Shown: piece after piece, positions 7,122 through 14,579 of the stretch
How the letters are laid out: the number at the start of each line of letters is the position of its first letter
Position numbering within the stretch: the stretch's first letter is position 1
Origin: an uncultured Clostridia bacterium
GTDB taxonomy: Bacteria > Bacillota_A > Clostridia > Christensenellales > Borkfalkiaceae
Assembly: GCA_934292955.1 (NCBI GenBank)
Contig: CAKQXZ010000049.1
Location: forward strand, 1 to 15,656
DNA: 15,656 nucleotides
Direction of reading: 5' to 3'
Position numbers and translations under genes: made by a program
The notes under the pieces: model-generated
Seen by the model: only the letters and a program-made list of their open reading frames with translations
Database searches by the model: none
Told to the model about the DNA's origin: nothing

Positions 7122-8744
7122 TTATTTAAGAGAATCGAATAACTCAATGTATTTCTCCGACGATTTATCCCAGCCGAAATCGCTGCGGATTGCAAAATCC
7201 GCAATCTTATTCCATTCGTCTTTTTTGCCGAAAGTGAATATCGCGTCTTTTATAACGTACAGCATTTCGTGCGCGTTGTAATTATTGAACGCAAAGCCGT
7301 TGCCTTCGGTACGGTTGTCGTTATACGGCTTGATACTGTCCGCCAAACCGCCGACTCGTCTTACAACGGGAACGGTGCCGTATCTGCAGGCTATCATCTG
7401 CGAAAGTCCGCACGGTTCCTGACGCGACGGCATAAGCAGAATATCCGCGCCCGAATATATCTTTGAAGCCATATCTTTATTGAACGCGATGAGCGCGCGG
7501 CACTTACTGCTGTATCTGCCTTCGGTATATCTGAAATAGTCTTCGTAATCAACGTCGCCTTTGCCGAGAACTACAAACTGCACGTCTTCGAACAACAATT
7601 CGTCAAGTATGCATTTAACAAGATCCAGCCCTTTGTGCGAAACAAGTCTGCTGATTATAGCAATAACCGGCACGTCTTCTCTTTCGGGCAGTCCGAGCAT
7701 TTTCTGCAATTCTCTTTTGCAAACCTTTTTGCCCGACGTATCGTCCGCGGAATAGTTTGCGAACAACGCCTTGTCGGTTGCGGGATCGTAAAGTTCGAGA
7801 TCCAGCCCGTTAAGTATTCCGCACGTCTTGTATTCGTTGGCTTTTATAATATTTTCAAGCCCCGCAGCAAAGAAAGGATCCTGCAGTTCGCGCGCATAGG
7901 TCGGGCTTACGGTAACAACCTTATCGGCAAGCTGAATAGCGCCTTTCATAAGGTTTAAGCAGCCGTCGAACTCTATCGCGCCGTATGCGCTTTCCGGAAA
8001 CCCGAACAAATCTGCCGCGGTATCCATGCCGAACTTGCCCTGATATTCTATATTGTGAATGGTAAATACCGACTTGATCTGCGAGAAACCGAACTTATCG
8101 GCATACAGCGTTTTAAGATAAATTACGGTAGCCGCGCTCTGCCAGTCGTTGCAATCGATAACGTCGGGATAATAATCGAGTACGCCGAGCGAATCTACCA
8201 CCGCTTTCGAAAAGAATGCGAAACGTTCGCCGTCGTCGTACGCGCCGTAAATATTTTCCCGCGCGAAATAATACTCGTTATCTATAAAATAGAAAGTCAC
8301 GCCGTCCAGCCTGCATGAAAACAATCCGCAGTACTGATTACGCCAGGCAAGCCCTACGTTAAAATTGGTTACGAACGCAAAATTATTGCGCATACCCGCG
8401 TCTATCCCCGAATACAACGGCATAATCACGCGGACGTCGTATTCGCCTTTTTGCGCAATCGCCTTAGGCAGCGAGCCGATAACGTCCGCCAGCCCGCCCG
8501 TTTTAATAAACGGCAGACCTTCCGACGCCACGAACAAAACGCTCTTTTTCTTCTGCACCGTAACGGCGACGTCCTGCGTTTTGTTTTCTGCAGGCACCTT
8601 CATAGGCGGAACCTTTTTAACCGTGCGGGGCGCGACCTTTGCCGTCGTCTTTTCCGCAGCAGTTTTAGTAGTCTTTTTGACCGTTGCTTGTTTGGTTTTC
8701 TGCGTTTTTTCCGCAGATTCGGTAACCGTTTTCTTTGTTGCCAT
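7122..8744 (-). CDS. glgA: Glycogen synthase (ADP-glucose), with Lys/Thr/Ala-rich N-terminal extension
   Basis: A GT5 glycogen synthase of 540 residues; it transfers glucose from ADP-glucose to the growing alpha-1,4 chain. The ADP-glucose-binding KTGGLADV is at 81-88, SRLVSHKGLDL around 365-375, and the C-terminal SRQEPCGLSQM around 440-450 carries the conserved catalytic-site Glu. I choose the ATG at 8744 (MATKKTV...) because AGGAG (plus 8754-8758) lies 9 bases before it; a longer frame from 8783 lacks such support. The enzyme proper begins at about residue 66 (KKSVLFVASEG). The preceding 65 residues are a low-complexity tail rich in Lys, Thr, Ala and Val, with no signal peptide or membrane segment, and are absent from typical GlgA of about 475-480 residues. 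The gene follows glgD after 154 bases and precedes glgP by 26. Confidence 0.95.
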   Translation of the reverse strand: MATKKTVTESAEKTQKTKQATVKKTTKTAAEKTTAKVAPRTVKKVPPMKVPAENKTQDVAVTVQKKKSVLFVASEGLPFIKTGGLADVIGSLPKAIAQKGEYDVRVIMPLYSGIDAGMRNNFAFVTNFNVGLAWRNQYCGLFSCRLDGVTFYFIDNEYYFARENIYGAYDDGERFAFFSKAVVDSLGVLDYYPDVIDCNDWQSAATVIYLKTLYADKFGFSQIKSVFTIHNIEYQGKFGMDTAADLFGFPESAYGAIEFDGCLNLMKGAIQLADKVVTVSPTYARELQDPFFAAGLENIIKANEYKTCGILNGLDLELYDPATDKALFANYSADDTSGKKVCKRELQKMLGLPEREDVPVIAIISRLVSHKGLDLVKCILDELLFEDVQFVVLGKGDVDYEDYFRYTEGRYSSKCRALIAFNKDMASKIYSGADILLMPSRQEPCGLSQMIACRYGTVPVVRRVGGLADSIKPYNDNRTEGNGFAFNNYNAHEMLYVIKDAIFTFGKKDEWNKIADFAIRSDFGWDKSSEKYIELFDSLK

Positions 8745-8786
8745 ATTTATATACTCCTGAAAATTGCGTTCAATAATAAACACTTT

Positions 8787-8804
8787 GTCGCTTAAAAAAG
8801 CGAC
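8787..8804. other. Hairpin in the glgD-glgA gap
   Basis: GTCGCTT (8787-8793) and AAGCGAC (8798-8804) form a perfect 7-base-pair stem with a 4-base loop, about 43 bases upstream of the glgA start. No T-run follows on the minus strand, so it is not a standard terminator. It could be an RNA processing or stability element between glgD and glgA. The rest of this 154-base gap shows no promoter that I trust. Confidence 0.5.
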
Positions 8805-8898
8805 GAACAGCCGCCACCTTATATCGGGCTATAGCACCGTTATCGGTCTTTTGGCATCAGATAAAGCCGTTGCCGAAGCCGATTTATAAAATATAAAA

Positions 8899-10020
8899 TC
8901 AGATAACGCTGTTTTTATACACGAAGAAGGGGTGTGACTTGCAACCGCTTAACATTCTGCGGTCTTTTATAAGTACGTTTTTATCGGTAATTATGCAGTT
9001 TATAAGGCTGTTTTCGCCCGTAATCGTGCCTTGCATTAAAATACTGTCGCGAACAACGGTGCCTTTGCCTATTTTCACGCCGCGGAAGATTATACTGTTA
9101 TACACTTCGCCTTCTATTTCGCAACCGTCGGCGATAAGCGAATTTTTAACAACGCAGTTTTCGCCGTAGCGTGTGGGCGCGCTGTCTTTAACCTTGGTAT
9201 AAACCGAATTGCCGCCGCCGAACAAACCGTCGCGTTTCTTTTTGTCAAGCAGTTTAAGGCTTTCTTCGTAATACGACTGCAACGACGAAATTTTTACGAA
9301 GTACCCTTTGTGTTCGGTCGCAAAAATTCTGAACCGCTTAAGATTTGCGGCAAGAATATCCGCGGCAAAGTGGCGTTTGTTATGCGCGACCGCGTCTGCT
9401 ATAAGGTTTTGCAAAAGCGTGCGGCGCATTACGCATACGTTGGCGTAAAGATTGACTTTCTGCTTTTCTTCATAGGTCGGGTCGAACGCCATATCGTCTA
9501 TTTTTCCCGATTTGTCTATGCCTAAAACTATATTGTTCGAACCGCACAGCGTATCCGAACCCGTTTTGACGTAAACAAGCGTGATGTCCGCATTTTTCTT
9601 TTCGTGGAAATCGAGAATATCGTCGCAATTCATGCTGCATACGGTGTCGCTGTCGGACATAATAACGTATTCTTCGGTAGATTTTGCCAAAAAGCCGGTA
9701 ACCGTTTTCAATGCTTCCAGCCTTGTTCCGTAAAGAGCCTTGCTTTCCTGCACACCGAACGGGGGCAGAATGATAAGTCCGCCATGCCTGCGGGCAAGAT
9801 CCCAGTCTTTACCGCTGCCGACGTGATCCATCAGCGACTGATAATTGCTTTTCGTAATAACGCCGACCTTGTTTATTCCGCTGTTGACCATGCTCGAAAG
9901 CGCAAAATCTATAAGACGATATCTGCCGCCGAAAGGAATCGACGCCATCGTCCGCCCCACCGTAAGTTCGGGTACGTTATCGTCATGTATGTTTGAAAAT
10001 ATAATACCGAGCGCGTCCAT
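8899..10020 (-). CDS. glgD: GlgD, accessory subunit of ADP-glucose pyrophosphorylase
   Basis: A 373-residue nucleotidyltransferase homologue. The N-terminal part keeps the sugar-nucleotide fold (IPFGGRYRLIDFALSSMVNS near 28-47), but the loop that is GGxGxRL in active GlgC is replaced here by IIFSNIHDDNVPELT. That loss is characteristic of GlgD, which in characterised Firmicutes associates with GlgC and raises its activity. MSDSDTV (121-127) stands where GlgC has LSGDHIY. The C-terminal left-handed beta-helix (about 285-355) carries hexapeptide repeats such as GVKIGKGTVVRDSIL. Its ATG overlaps the glgC stop by one base (TAATG), and the purine-rich end of glgC (GAGGGGGA) serves as ribosome site, so translation of the two subunits is coupled. 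Confidence 0.95.
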   Translation of the reverse strand: MDALGIIFSNIHDDNVPELTVGRTMASIPFGGRYRLIDFALSSMVNSGINKVGVITKSNYQSLMDHVGSGKDWDLARRHGGLIILPPFGVQESKALYGTRLEALKTVTGFLAKSTEEYVIMSDSDTVCSMNCDDILDFHEKKNADITLVYVKTGSDTLCGSNNIVLGIDKSGKIDDMAFDPTYEEKQKVNLYANVCVMRRTLLQNLIADAVAHNKRHFAADILAANLKRFRIFATEHKGYFVKISSLQSYYEESLKLLDKKKRDGLFGGGNSVYTKVKDSAPTRYGENCVVKNSLIADGCEIEGEVYNSIIFRGVKIGKGTVVRDSILMQGTITGENSLINCIITDKNVLIKDRRMLSGCKSHPFFVYKNSVI

Positions 10021-11204
10021 TATCTATCCCCCTCGACGATTTTTCCCGCTTCTATCTTCTCGCCCGCGTTAACTTTCACGTCGCGACCGAGCACGGTGAT
10101 TTTTCTCGGTTTTTCGTCCGAGCCGACCATCGAATTTTCGCCTATAATGCAGTTTTCGTCAATAATGCTGTTTGTTATTTTTGCGTTCTTTTTTATAACG
10201 CATCCCGAAAATACGACGCTGTCGGTTATAACCGCGCCTTCTTCGACGGTTATGTTTGCCGAAAGTATCGATCTTTTAACCGTTCCGTTAATTTCACAGC
10301 CGAGCGCAAGCAGACTGCCCGAAACAACGCCTTCCTGCCCGATATAATGAGGCGGCGCAACCGGATTCCTCGAATGAATTCTCCAACTGTAATCGGAAAC
10401 GTCGAACGCAGGCTTTTCGCCGAGCAGATCCATGTTTGCATCGAACAAAGAATCTATCGTTCCGACGTCTTTCCAATACCCCGAGAAAACGTACGCGTAC
10501 AATTTTTCGCCGCATGCGAGCATATCGGGAAGAATATTCTTGCCGAAGTCATTCGAACTTTTCGGATTGCGTTCGTCCTTTTCAAGATATTTATAAAGTT
10601 TATCGGCGGAAAAAATGTAAATTCCCATCGACGCAAGATCGCTCTTCGGATTGGCGGGCTTTTCTTCGAACTGCTCTATTCTGCCGTTCTTGCCCGTATT
10701 GACAATTCCGAACCGCGACGCTTCTTCCATAGGCACTTTAATCGTCGCAACAGTCACGTCCGCACCGTTCTTTTTGTGGAACGCAAGCATTTTGTCGTAA
10801 TTCATTTTGTAAATATGATCGCCCGACAAAATCAGCACATACTGCGGATTATATCTCTGTATAAACGGCAGATTCTGATAAATCGCGTTAGCCGTGCCTT
10901 TATACCATTCCGAACCGTGTTTTGCCTGATAAGGCGAAAGAATATGTACCCCGCCGTAAGTACGGTCAAGGTCCCACGGCTGGCCGTTGCCGATATAATC
11001 GTTAAGCACGAGCGGCTGATACTGTGTAAGTACGCCTACGGTATCGATACCCGAATTTACGCAGTTCGACAACGGAAAATCGATAATCCGATATTTTCCG
11101 CCGAACGGAACGGCAGGTTTTGCTATTTTTGACGTCAAAGCGTACAATCTGCTGCCTTGCCCGCCGGCAAGAAGCATTGCCACACATTCTTTCTGAGCAG
11201 ACAT
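10020..11204 (-). CDS. glgC: Glucose-1-phosphate adenylyltransferase (ADP-glucose pyrophosphorylase)
   Basis: A 394-residue GlgC that makes ADP-glucose from glucose-1-phosphate and ATP, the committed step of bacterial glycogen synthesis. Near the N-terminus [10 protein letters not shown] (11-20) is the nucleotide-binding loop, followed by [31 protein letters not shown] contains the metal-binding catalytic Asp129, and QFEEKP carries the glucose-1-phosphate lysine. The last third is a left-handed beta-helix of hexapeptide repeats used for oligomerisation and regulation. The ATG at 11204 is chosen because AAGGAGG sits just upstream; the frame is open further up (to 11279) but that part is Arg/Lys-rich and has no ribosome site. 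It follows glgB after 236 bases, which include a dispersed repeat. No clear promoter was found in that gap. Confidence 0.97.
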   Translation of the reverse strand: MSAQKECVAMLLAGGQGSRLYALTSKIAKPAVPFGGKYRIIDFPLSNCVNSGIDTVGVLTQYQPLVLNDYIGNGQPWDLDRTYGGVHILSPYQAKHGSEWYKGTANAIYQNLPFIQRYNPQYVLILSGDHIYKMNYDKMLAFHKKNGADVTVATIKVPMEEASRFGIVNTGKNGRIEQFEEKPANPKSDLASMGIYIFSADKLYKYLEKDERNPKSSNDFGKNILPDMLACGEKLYAYVFSGYWKDVGTIDSLFDANMDLLGEKPAFDVSDYSWRIHSRNPVAPPHYIGQEGVVSGSLLALGCEINGTVKRSILSANITVEEGAVITDSVVFSGCVIKKNAKITNSIIDENCIIGENSMVGSDEKPRKITVLGRDVKVNAGEKIEAGKIVEGDR

Positions 11205-11320
11205 TTTTTCCTCCTTATTTATGTTCTGCGATCGTAATATCCCGCCTTTCCGGCGTTCCTTCCGTCGCAAAAAATACAACCTGAAAAATAATTCTTAAAA
11301 CTTATCCACTTAATCCGTAT

Positions 11321-11425
11321 CCCGTCATCCCGAGACCTACCCGCATGACCTGCCTACGAAGGATCCGGGCGCGAAGTGCCGCACGACCTGCAACGCGCTA
11401 CCCGCACATTTCAAATAATCACGCC
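11321..11425. repeat. Dispersed intergenic repeat, copy A (between glgB and glgC)
   Basis: Contains the core CGTCATCCCGAGACCTACCC followed by CGAAGGATCC, then AAGTGCCGCACGACCTGCAACGC and ATTTCAAATAATCACGCC. The same blocks recur at 13556-13662 and 13784-13880 in the same orientation. ATCC...GGAT at the core ends can pair weakly. Repeats with GTCATCCTGAG...GAAGGATCC are common in intergenic spaces of many bacterial genomes and are thought to be non-coding dispersed elements. This copy ends 15 bases before the glgB stop codon and would be transcribed with the operon. Confidence 0.8.
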
Positions 11426-11440
11426 GACCTTATCGCGCAA

Positions 11441-13312
11441 TCAATCGGCTTTTTCGAGATACAAAAACGACAACCTCGCGATATTAACCGTAATCGACCT
11501 GCGTTTCCCATGCGACGGAACGTTCTTTGTCGTATACGTCTTTTTCGGAAAAGTTCCCTTTCCGCCGAACGAGAGCGAGTCCGAATCGAACACGACTTTG
11601 TATTTTCCTTTATGCACGCCGATTCTGTAATCGCGGTAATCGACGCCCGAAAAATTGACGATAACAAGCACGGCCTGTCCGTCGTCCGAAAATCTTTCGT
11701 AAGCATAAACGTTATTGATCGAATCGTCGGCAACAAGCCACTCGAATCCGTCCCACGAACGCTCCAGACGATAGAGCGCAGGCGTATGCAAATAAAATTC
11801 GTCTATCTTTCTGAAAAAGTATTGCAGTTTTTTATGCGCTTCGTACCCGAGCAAGAAAAATTCCACGCCTTCTTTATAGTTCCATTCTTTGAACTGACCT
11901 ATTTCGCTGCCCATAAAATTGAGTTTCTTCCCGGGGTGAGAATACATATACCCCATAAGCGCGCGGACGGAAGCAAATTTATCTTCGTAACTTCCGGGCA
12001 TTTTATCTATAAGCGAATGCTTTCCGTGAACGACTTCGTCGTGCGAAAAAGGCAGAATAAAGTTTTCCGAAAAGGCGTACATCATAGAAAAGGTCATTTT
12101 ATTATGACATGAACTTCTGAAGTACGGATCGGTGGAAATGTATGACAGCACGTCGTTCATCCACCCCATATTCCATTTGAAATTAAATCCGAGTCCGCCT
12201 TCGCTTACGGGCGCGGTAACAAGCGGAAAAGCAGTCGATTCTTCGGCAATCATCATAACGCCCGCAAAACTTCCGAAAATCGCACTGTTGATTTTCCTCA
12301 GTAACGCGACCGCCGCTTTGTTTATGTTTCCGCCTTCGTCGTTGGGCAACCACTCGCCGTCCTTTCTGTCGTAATCGAGATAGAGCATGGAAGCCACCGC
12401 GTCCACTCTCAGCCCGTCCACATGGTATTTATCGAAAAAGAACGTCGCCGACGAAACCAAAAAAGACTGCACTTCGTTCTTTCCGAAATCGAAAACGCAC
12501 GTTCCCCAACCCTTATGTTCGCGAAGTCGCTCGTCCGAATATTCGTAAGTACAGGTTCCGTCAAACTCGTACAAGCCATGCTCGTCCTTAGGAAAGTGCG
12601 CGGGTACCCAATCGAGAATAACGCCTATTCCTTCGGCGTGGCATCTGTCCACAAAATACATAAAGTCGTGCGGAGTGCCGAACCGCGAAGTCACCGCAAA
12701 ATACCCCGTCACCTGATACCCCCAGCTTCCGTCAAACGGATACTCGGTAACAGGCATAAGTTCTATATGCGTGTAATTCATTTTTTTGACGTACACGATC
12801 AGCTCTTCGGCATATTCGCGATAGGTCATATATCCGCCGTCCGCGTGCCGCTTCCAACTCCCAAAATTCACTTCGTAAATGTTTACGGGTTCGGAATACA
12901 CGTTTCTTTCGGCGCGTTTTTCCATATATTCGCCATCCGCCCATTCGTATCCGTCGAGTTCGTAAATTTTAGAAGCGGTTCCCGGCGCCGTTTCCGCATG
13001 GAAAGCATACGGATCGGCTTTGAATATCCAACCTTTAGCCGACTTTACGGCGTATTTATACGCGTTGAATTCTTTAAGCCCTTCGATAAACGTTTCGTAA
13101 ACGCCCTGATCGGAAACTTTCGTCATGGGATTTTTGGTTTCGTCCCAACCGTTAAAATCGCCCACGACCGAAACCGCTTGCGCATTCTTTGCGTAAACGC
13201 GAAAAAAGACACCTTTCTCACCGTTTTCTTCGTCAAAGTGGCTTCCTAAAAAGTCATACGAACGGTAATTAGTGCCTTGATGGAATAAATAAACAGGTAA
13301 ATCGTTTTTCAT
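11441..13312 (-). CDS. glgB: 1,4-alpha-glucan (glycogen) branching enzyme
   Basis: A 623-residue GH13 branching enzyme; it cuts an alpha-1,4 chain and re-attaches it by an alpha-1,6 bond. An N-terminal CBM48-type beta-sandwich (about 25-115, VSVVGDFNGWD at 47-57) is followed by the catalytic barrel. Family signatures are ELMPVTEYPFDGSWGYQ (184-200), GVILDWVPAHF (230-240), GLRVDAVASMLYLDY with nucleophile Asp304, MMIAEEST with acid/base Glu357, and LPFSHDEVVHGK with Asp425. A C-terminal beta domain ends the protein. It is a single-CBM48 (short) form. The ATG has only a weak AAGG upstream, but the family N-terminus and the promoter position support it. It is the first gene of the glycogen cluster. 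Confidence 0.96.
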   Translation of the reverse strand: MKNDLPVYLFHQGTNYRSYDFLGSHFDEENGEKGVFFRVYAKNAQAVSVVGDFNGWDETKNPMTKVSDQGVYETFIEGLKEFNAYKYAVKSAKGWIFKADPYAFHAETAPGTASKIYELDGYEWADGEYMEKRAERNVYSEPVNIYEVNFGSWKRHADGGYMTYREYAEELIVYVKKMNYTHIELMPVTEYPFDGSWGYQVTGYFAVTSRFGTPHDFMYFVDRCHAEGIGVILDWVPAHFPKDEHGLYEFDGTCTYEYSDERLREHKGWGTCVFDFGKNEVQSFLVSSATFFFDKYHVDGLRVDAVASMLYLDYDRKDGEWLPNDEGGNINKAAVALLRKINSAIFGSFAGVMMIAEESTAFPLVTAPVSEGGLGFNFKWNMGWMNDVLSYISTDPYFRSSCHNKMTFSMMYAFSENFILPFSHDEVVHGKHSLIDKMPGSYEDKFASVRALMGYMYSHPGKKLNFMGSEIGQFKEWNYKEGVEFFLLGYEAHKKLQYFFRKIDEFYLHTPALYRLERSWDGFEWLVADDSINNVYAYERFSDDGQAVLVIVNFSGVDYRDYRIGVHKGKYKVVFDSDSLSFGGKGTFPKKTYTTKNVPSHGKRRSITVNIARLSFLYLEKAD

Positions 13313-13371
13313 AGCAGCCTTTCGGTTAGAGTGTAACGGAATGAAGAAATTTCTTTTTCTCCTTCGCTTAT

Positions 13372-13400
13372 ATTATACTACATATAAAAGAATATTTCAA
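13372..13400 (-). promoter_or_regulatory. Sigma-A promoter of glgB / glycogen operon
   Basis: TTGAAA (plus 13395-13400) and TATAAT (plus 13372-13377) are 17 bases apart on the minus strand, differing from consensus at one base. The start site would be near 13365, giving a leader of about 53 bases to the glgB ATG. The leader contains AAGGAG near its start with no ATG after it, and the palindrome AAGAAATTTCTT. No operator of a known regulator is recognised. Confidence 0.82.
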
Positions 13401-13555
13401 CCGAATTTCAGAATTTTTTCTTTCATTATTATATATTTTTTCGCCCCGCCTTCACCCCCTTTCGACAGATTTTTTAACACAACATTTTTCACACCGCAAC
13501 AGCCGTCACCCACAGCCACGCTCTCCATCACGTTTTTTTTCGTCATTTCGTTTTT

Positions 13556-13662
13556 CCGTCATCCTGAGACTTACCCGGCTCCCCCGCTTACGAAGGATCC
13601 AGGCACTAAGTGCCGCATTCAATAATCACGCCAACCGTTTCACTACAACGCCGCACCCGCAC
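13556..13662. repeat. Dispersed intergenic repeat, copy B (upstream of glgB)
   Basis: Core CGTCATCCTGAGACTTACCC ... CGCTTACGAAGGATCC is followed by AAGTGCCGCA, then ATAATCACGCC, and only then by CTACAACGCCGCACCCGCAC. In copy A the ACAACG-like block comes before the AATAATCACGCC block, so the order of modules differs. Same orientation as copies A and C. The preceding stretch 13401-13555 is T- and C-rich on the plus strand with no gene I can support. Confidence 0.8.
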
Positions 13663-13691
13663 AATCCAAAACACAAATCAATCTTTGCTTT

Positions 13692-13732
13692 CGCCTTTTG
13701 GATAAGGGGGACCGCTTGCGGTGGATGCGGAC
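13692..13732. repeat. Second repeat-like palindromic element
   Basis: CGCCTTTTGGATAAGGGGGA is followed by ACCGCTTGCGGT (13711-13722), a near-perfect palindrome, and then GGATGCGGAC. It resembles another class of short intergenic repeats seen in Clostridia, but only one copy is in this window, so its repeat status is inferred. It lies between copies B and C of the first repeat. Confidence 0.4.
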
Positions 13733-13783
13733 TAAAAAAGCCCATCTTTCCACCCAGCATATTTTTTCACGTCAAGCATATAT

Positions 13784-13880
13784 CCCGTCATCCTGAGACT
13801 TACCCGCCTGACCCGCTTACGAAGGATCCAGCCGCAGGCGCACGACCTACAACGCCGCCCCCCACATTTCAGATAATCCG
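13784..13880. repeat. Dispersed intergenic repeat, copy C (upstream of glgB)
   Basis: CCCGTCATCCTGAGACTTAC, CCGCTTACGAAGGATCCAG, CGCACGACCTACAACGCCGC and CACATTTCAGATAATC reproduce the blocks of copy A in the same order, with a short GCCGCAGGC insert in place of the AAGTGCC block. About 50 bases separate it from the yajC terminator. Confidence 0.8.
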
Positions 13881-13928
13881 TCACCGCATTCCCCAAAACA
13901 CCGCACTTCCCAACAATTTTTAACCATG

Positions 13929-13973
13929 AAAAAACGTCGATAAATCAACCTATAGGTCGATTATCGACGTTTT
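13929..13973 (-). terminator. Strong intrinsic terminator of yajC
   Basis: AAAACGTCGATAA pairs perfectly with TTATCGACGTTTT, and the stem continues inward (ATCAACC with GGTCGAT, one mismatch) to a TATA loop, for about 20 base pairs. On the minus strand it ends in GTTTTTTC. It lies 21 bases after the yajC stop and separates tgt-yajC from the glycogen cluster. Confidence 0.9.
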
Positions 13974-13993
13974 CATTTGAAAATATTTGTCTT

Positions 13994-14467
13994 TTACTTA
14001 TTTTCTTCCGTTTCGTTTTCGGACGCATTTTCAGAAGTTCCTTCCTGAGCATTTTCCGCAGTTTCTTCTTTAGCGGTTTCTTCTTCAGCCGTTTCGGTTG
14101 CGGGTTCTTCGGCAACGGGTTCGTTTATAGTGCGATAGATTGCCATTTTGTCAACCTTAACGTAGCTCGGATATTGTTCGTCGCCGGTAAGAAGTACGAC
14201 TGCGTTTTCTTCGTCGTGAACGGCAACGATAGTACCGTAAATACGACCGATGGTTTCAACCTTATCGCCTACTTTAAGACTGTCGAGCTTTTCGTTCATC
14301 TGTTTTTCCTGTTTTTTACGCTGGAAATAACTATAAACCATCATACCGCCGAAAATAACTATAATAAGCGGCAGGAATATCCACGAAAACCAACTGTTTT
14401 TGCCTGCTGCGGAAGAATCGGCAGCGGAAGTTGTTGCGTCGAGCAATAAATACAAATTATTTAACAT
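13994..14467 (-). CDS. yajC: YajC, small membrane subunit associated with the Sec translocon
   Basis: A 157-residue single-span membrane protein. A short N-terminal segment is followed by one transmembrane helix at about 27-48 (IFLPLIIVIFGGMMVYSYF), then a basic stretch (QRKKQEKQ) and the conserved cytoplasmic core LKVGDKVETIGRIYGTIVAV (64-83). YajC binds SecDF in protein export. From about residue 116 the protein ends in a roughly 40-residue Glu/Thr/Ala/Asn-rich acidic tail, longer than in many YajC proteins of about 90-110 residues. GGAGAG precedes the ATG. The gene follows tgt, a common arrangement, but secD/secF do not follow: a strong terminator and repeats do. Confidence 0.94.
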   Translation of the reverse strand: MLNNLYLLLDATTSAADSSAAGKNSWFSWIFLPLIIVIFGGMMVYSYFQRKKQEKQMNEKLDSLKVGDKVETIGRIYGTIVAVHDEENAVVLLTGDEQYPSYVKVDKMAIYRTINEPVAEEPATETAEEETAKEETAENAQEGTSENASENETEENK

Positions 14468-14532
14468 TTTCTCTCCGATACAAAAGTCCGTGCAAACCGT
14501 CCACTCGCGCCCGCACCGAACTTTTTTGTTTT

Positions 14533-14561
14533 ATAATATAATAAAGAATGCTTTTTTGCAA
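14533..14561 (-). promoter_or_regulatory. Sigma-A-like promoter of yajC
   Basis: TTGCAA (plus 14556-14561) and TATTAT (plus 14533-14538) lie 17 bases apart on the minus strand in the tgt-yajC gap; TATAAA overlaps a few bases downstream. The expected leader is about 60 bases and could form an imperfect hairpin (TTCGGTGC with GCACGGA) before the ribosome site. yajC therefore need not depend on tgt transcription. Confidence 0.7.
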
Positions 14562-14579
14562 GCCATTTTTCGCCCGAAA

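Noticed and set aside
6484..7281. Plus-strand frame of 265 codons opposite glgP and the end of glgA
   Set aside because: Overlaps well-supported genes on the other strand, crosses their junction, and shows no recognisable protein pattern.
8745..8783. Upstream start for GlgA adding 13 residues (MFIIERNFQEYIN)
   Set aside because: The AGGAG ribosome site lies inside this stretch, at proper spacing for the ATG at 8744, so the longer start is not favoured.
10347..11132. Plus-strand frame of 261 codons opposite glgC
   Set aside because: Lies wholly within glgC, which has clear catalytic motifs; composition is typical of an antisense shadow.
11205..11279. Upstream start for GlgC adding 25 residues
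   Set aside because: The added residues are Arg/Lys-rich and span the AAGGAGG site that serves the ATG at 11204; typical GlgC starts just before the AGGQGSRL loop.
12422..13249. Plus-strand frame of 275 codons opposite glgB
   Set aside because: Inside glgB, no ribosome site and no conserved motif.
13341..13625. Plus-strand frame of 94 codons in the yajC-glgB gap
   Set aside because: It begins inside the glgB leader, crosses the glgB promoter and ends in repeat copy B. The peptide is Phe/Pro/Thr-rich low-complexity sequence with no ribosome site.
11321..13880. CRISPR array from the repeated units around glgB
   Set aside because: Only three copies, long and imperfect, unevenly spaced by up to 2 kb with a gene between them, and no cas genes.
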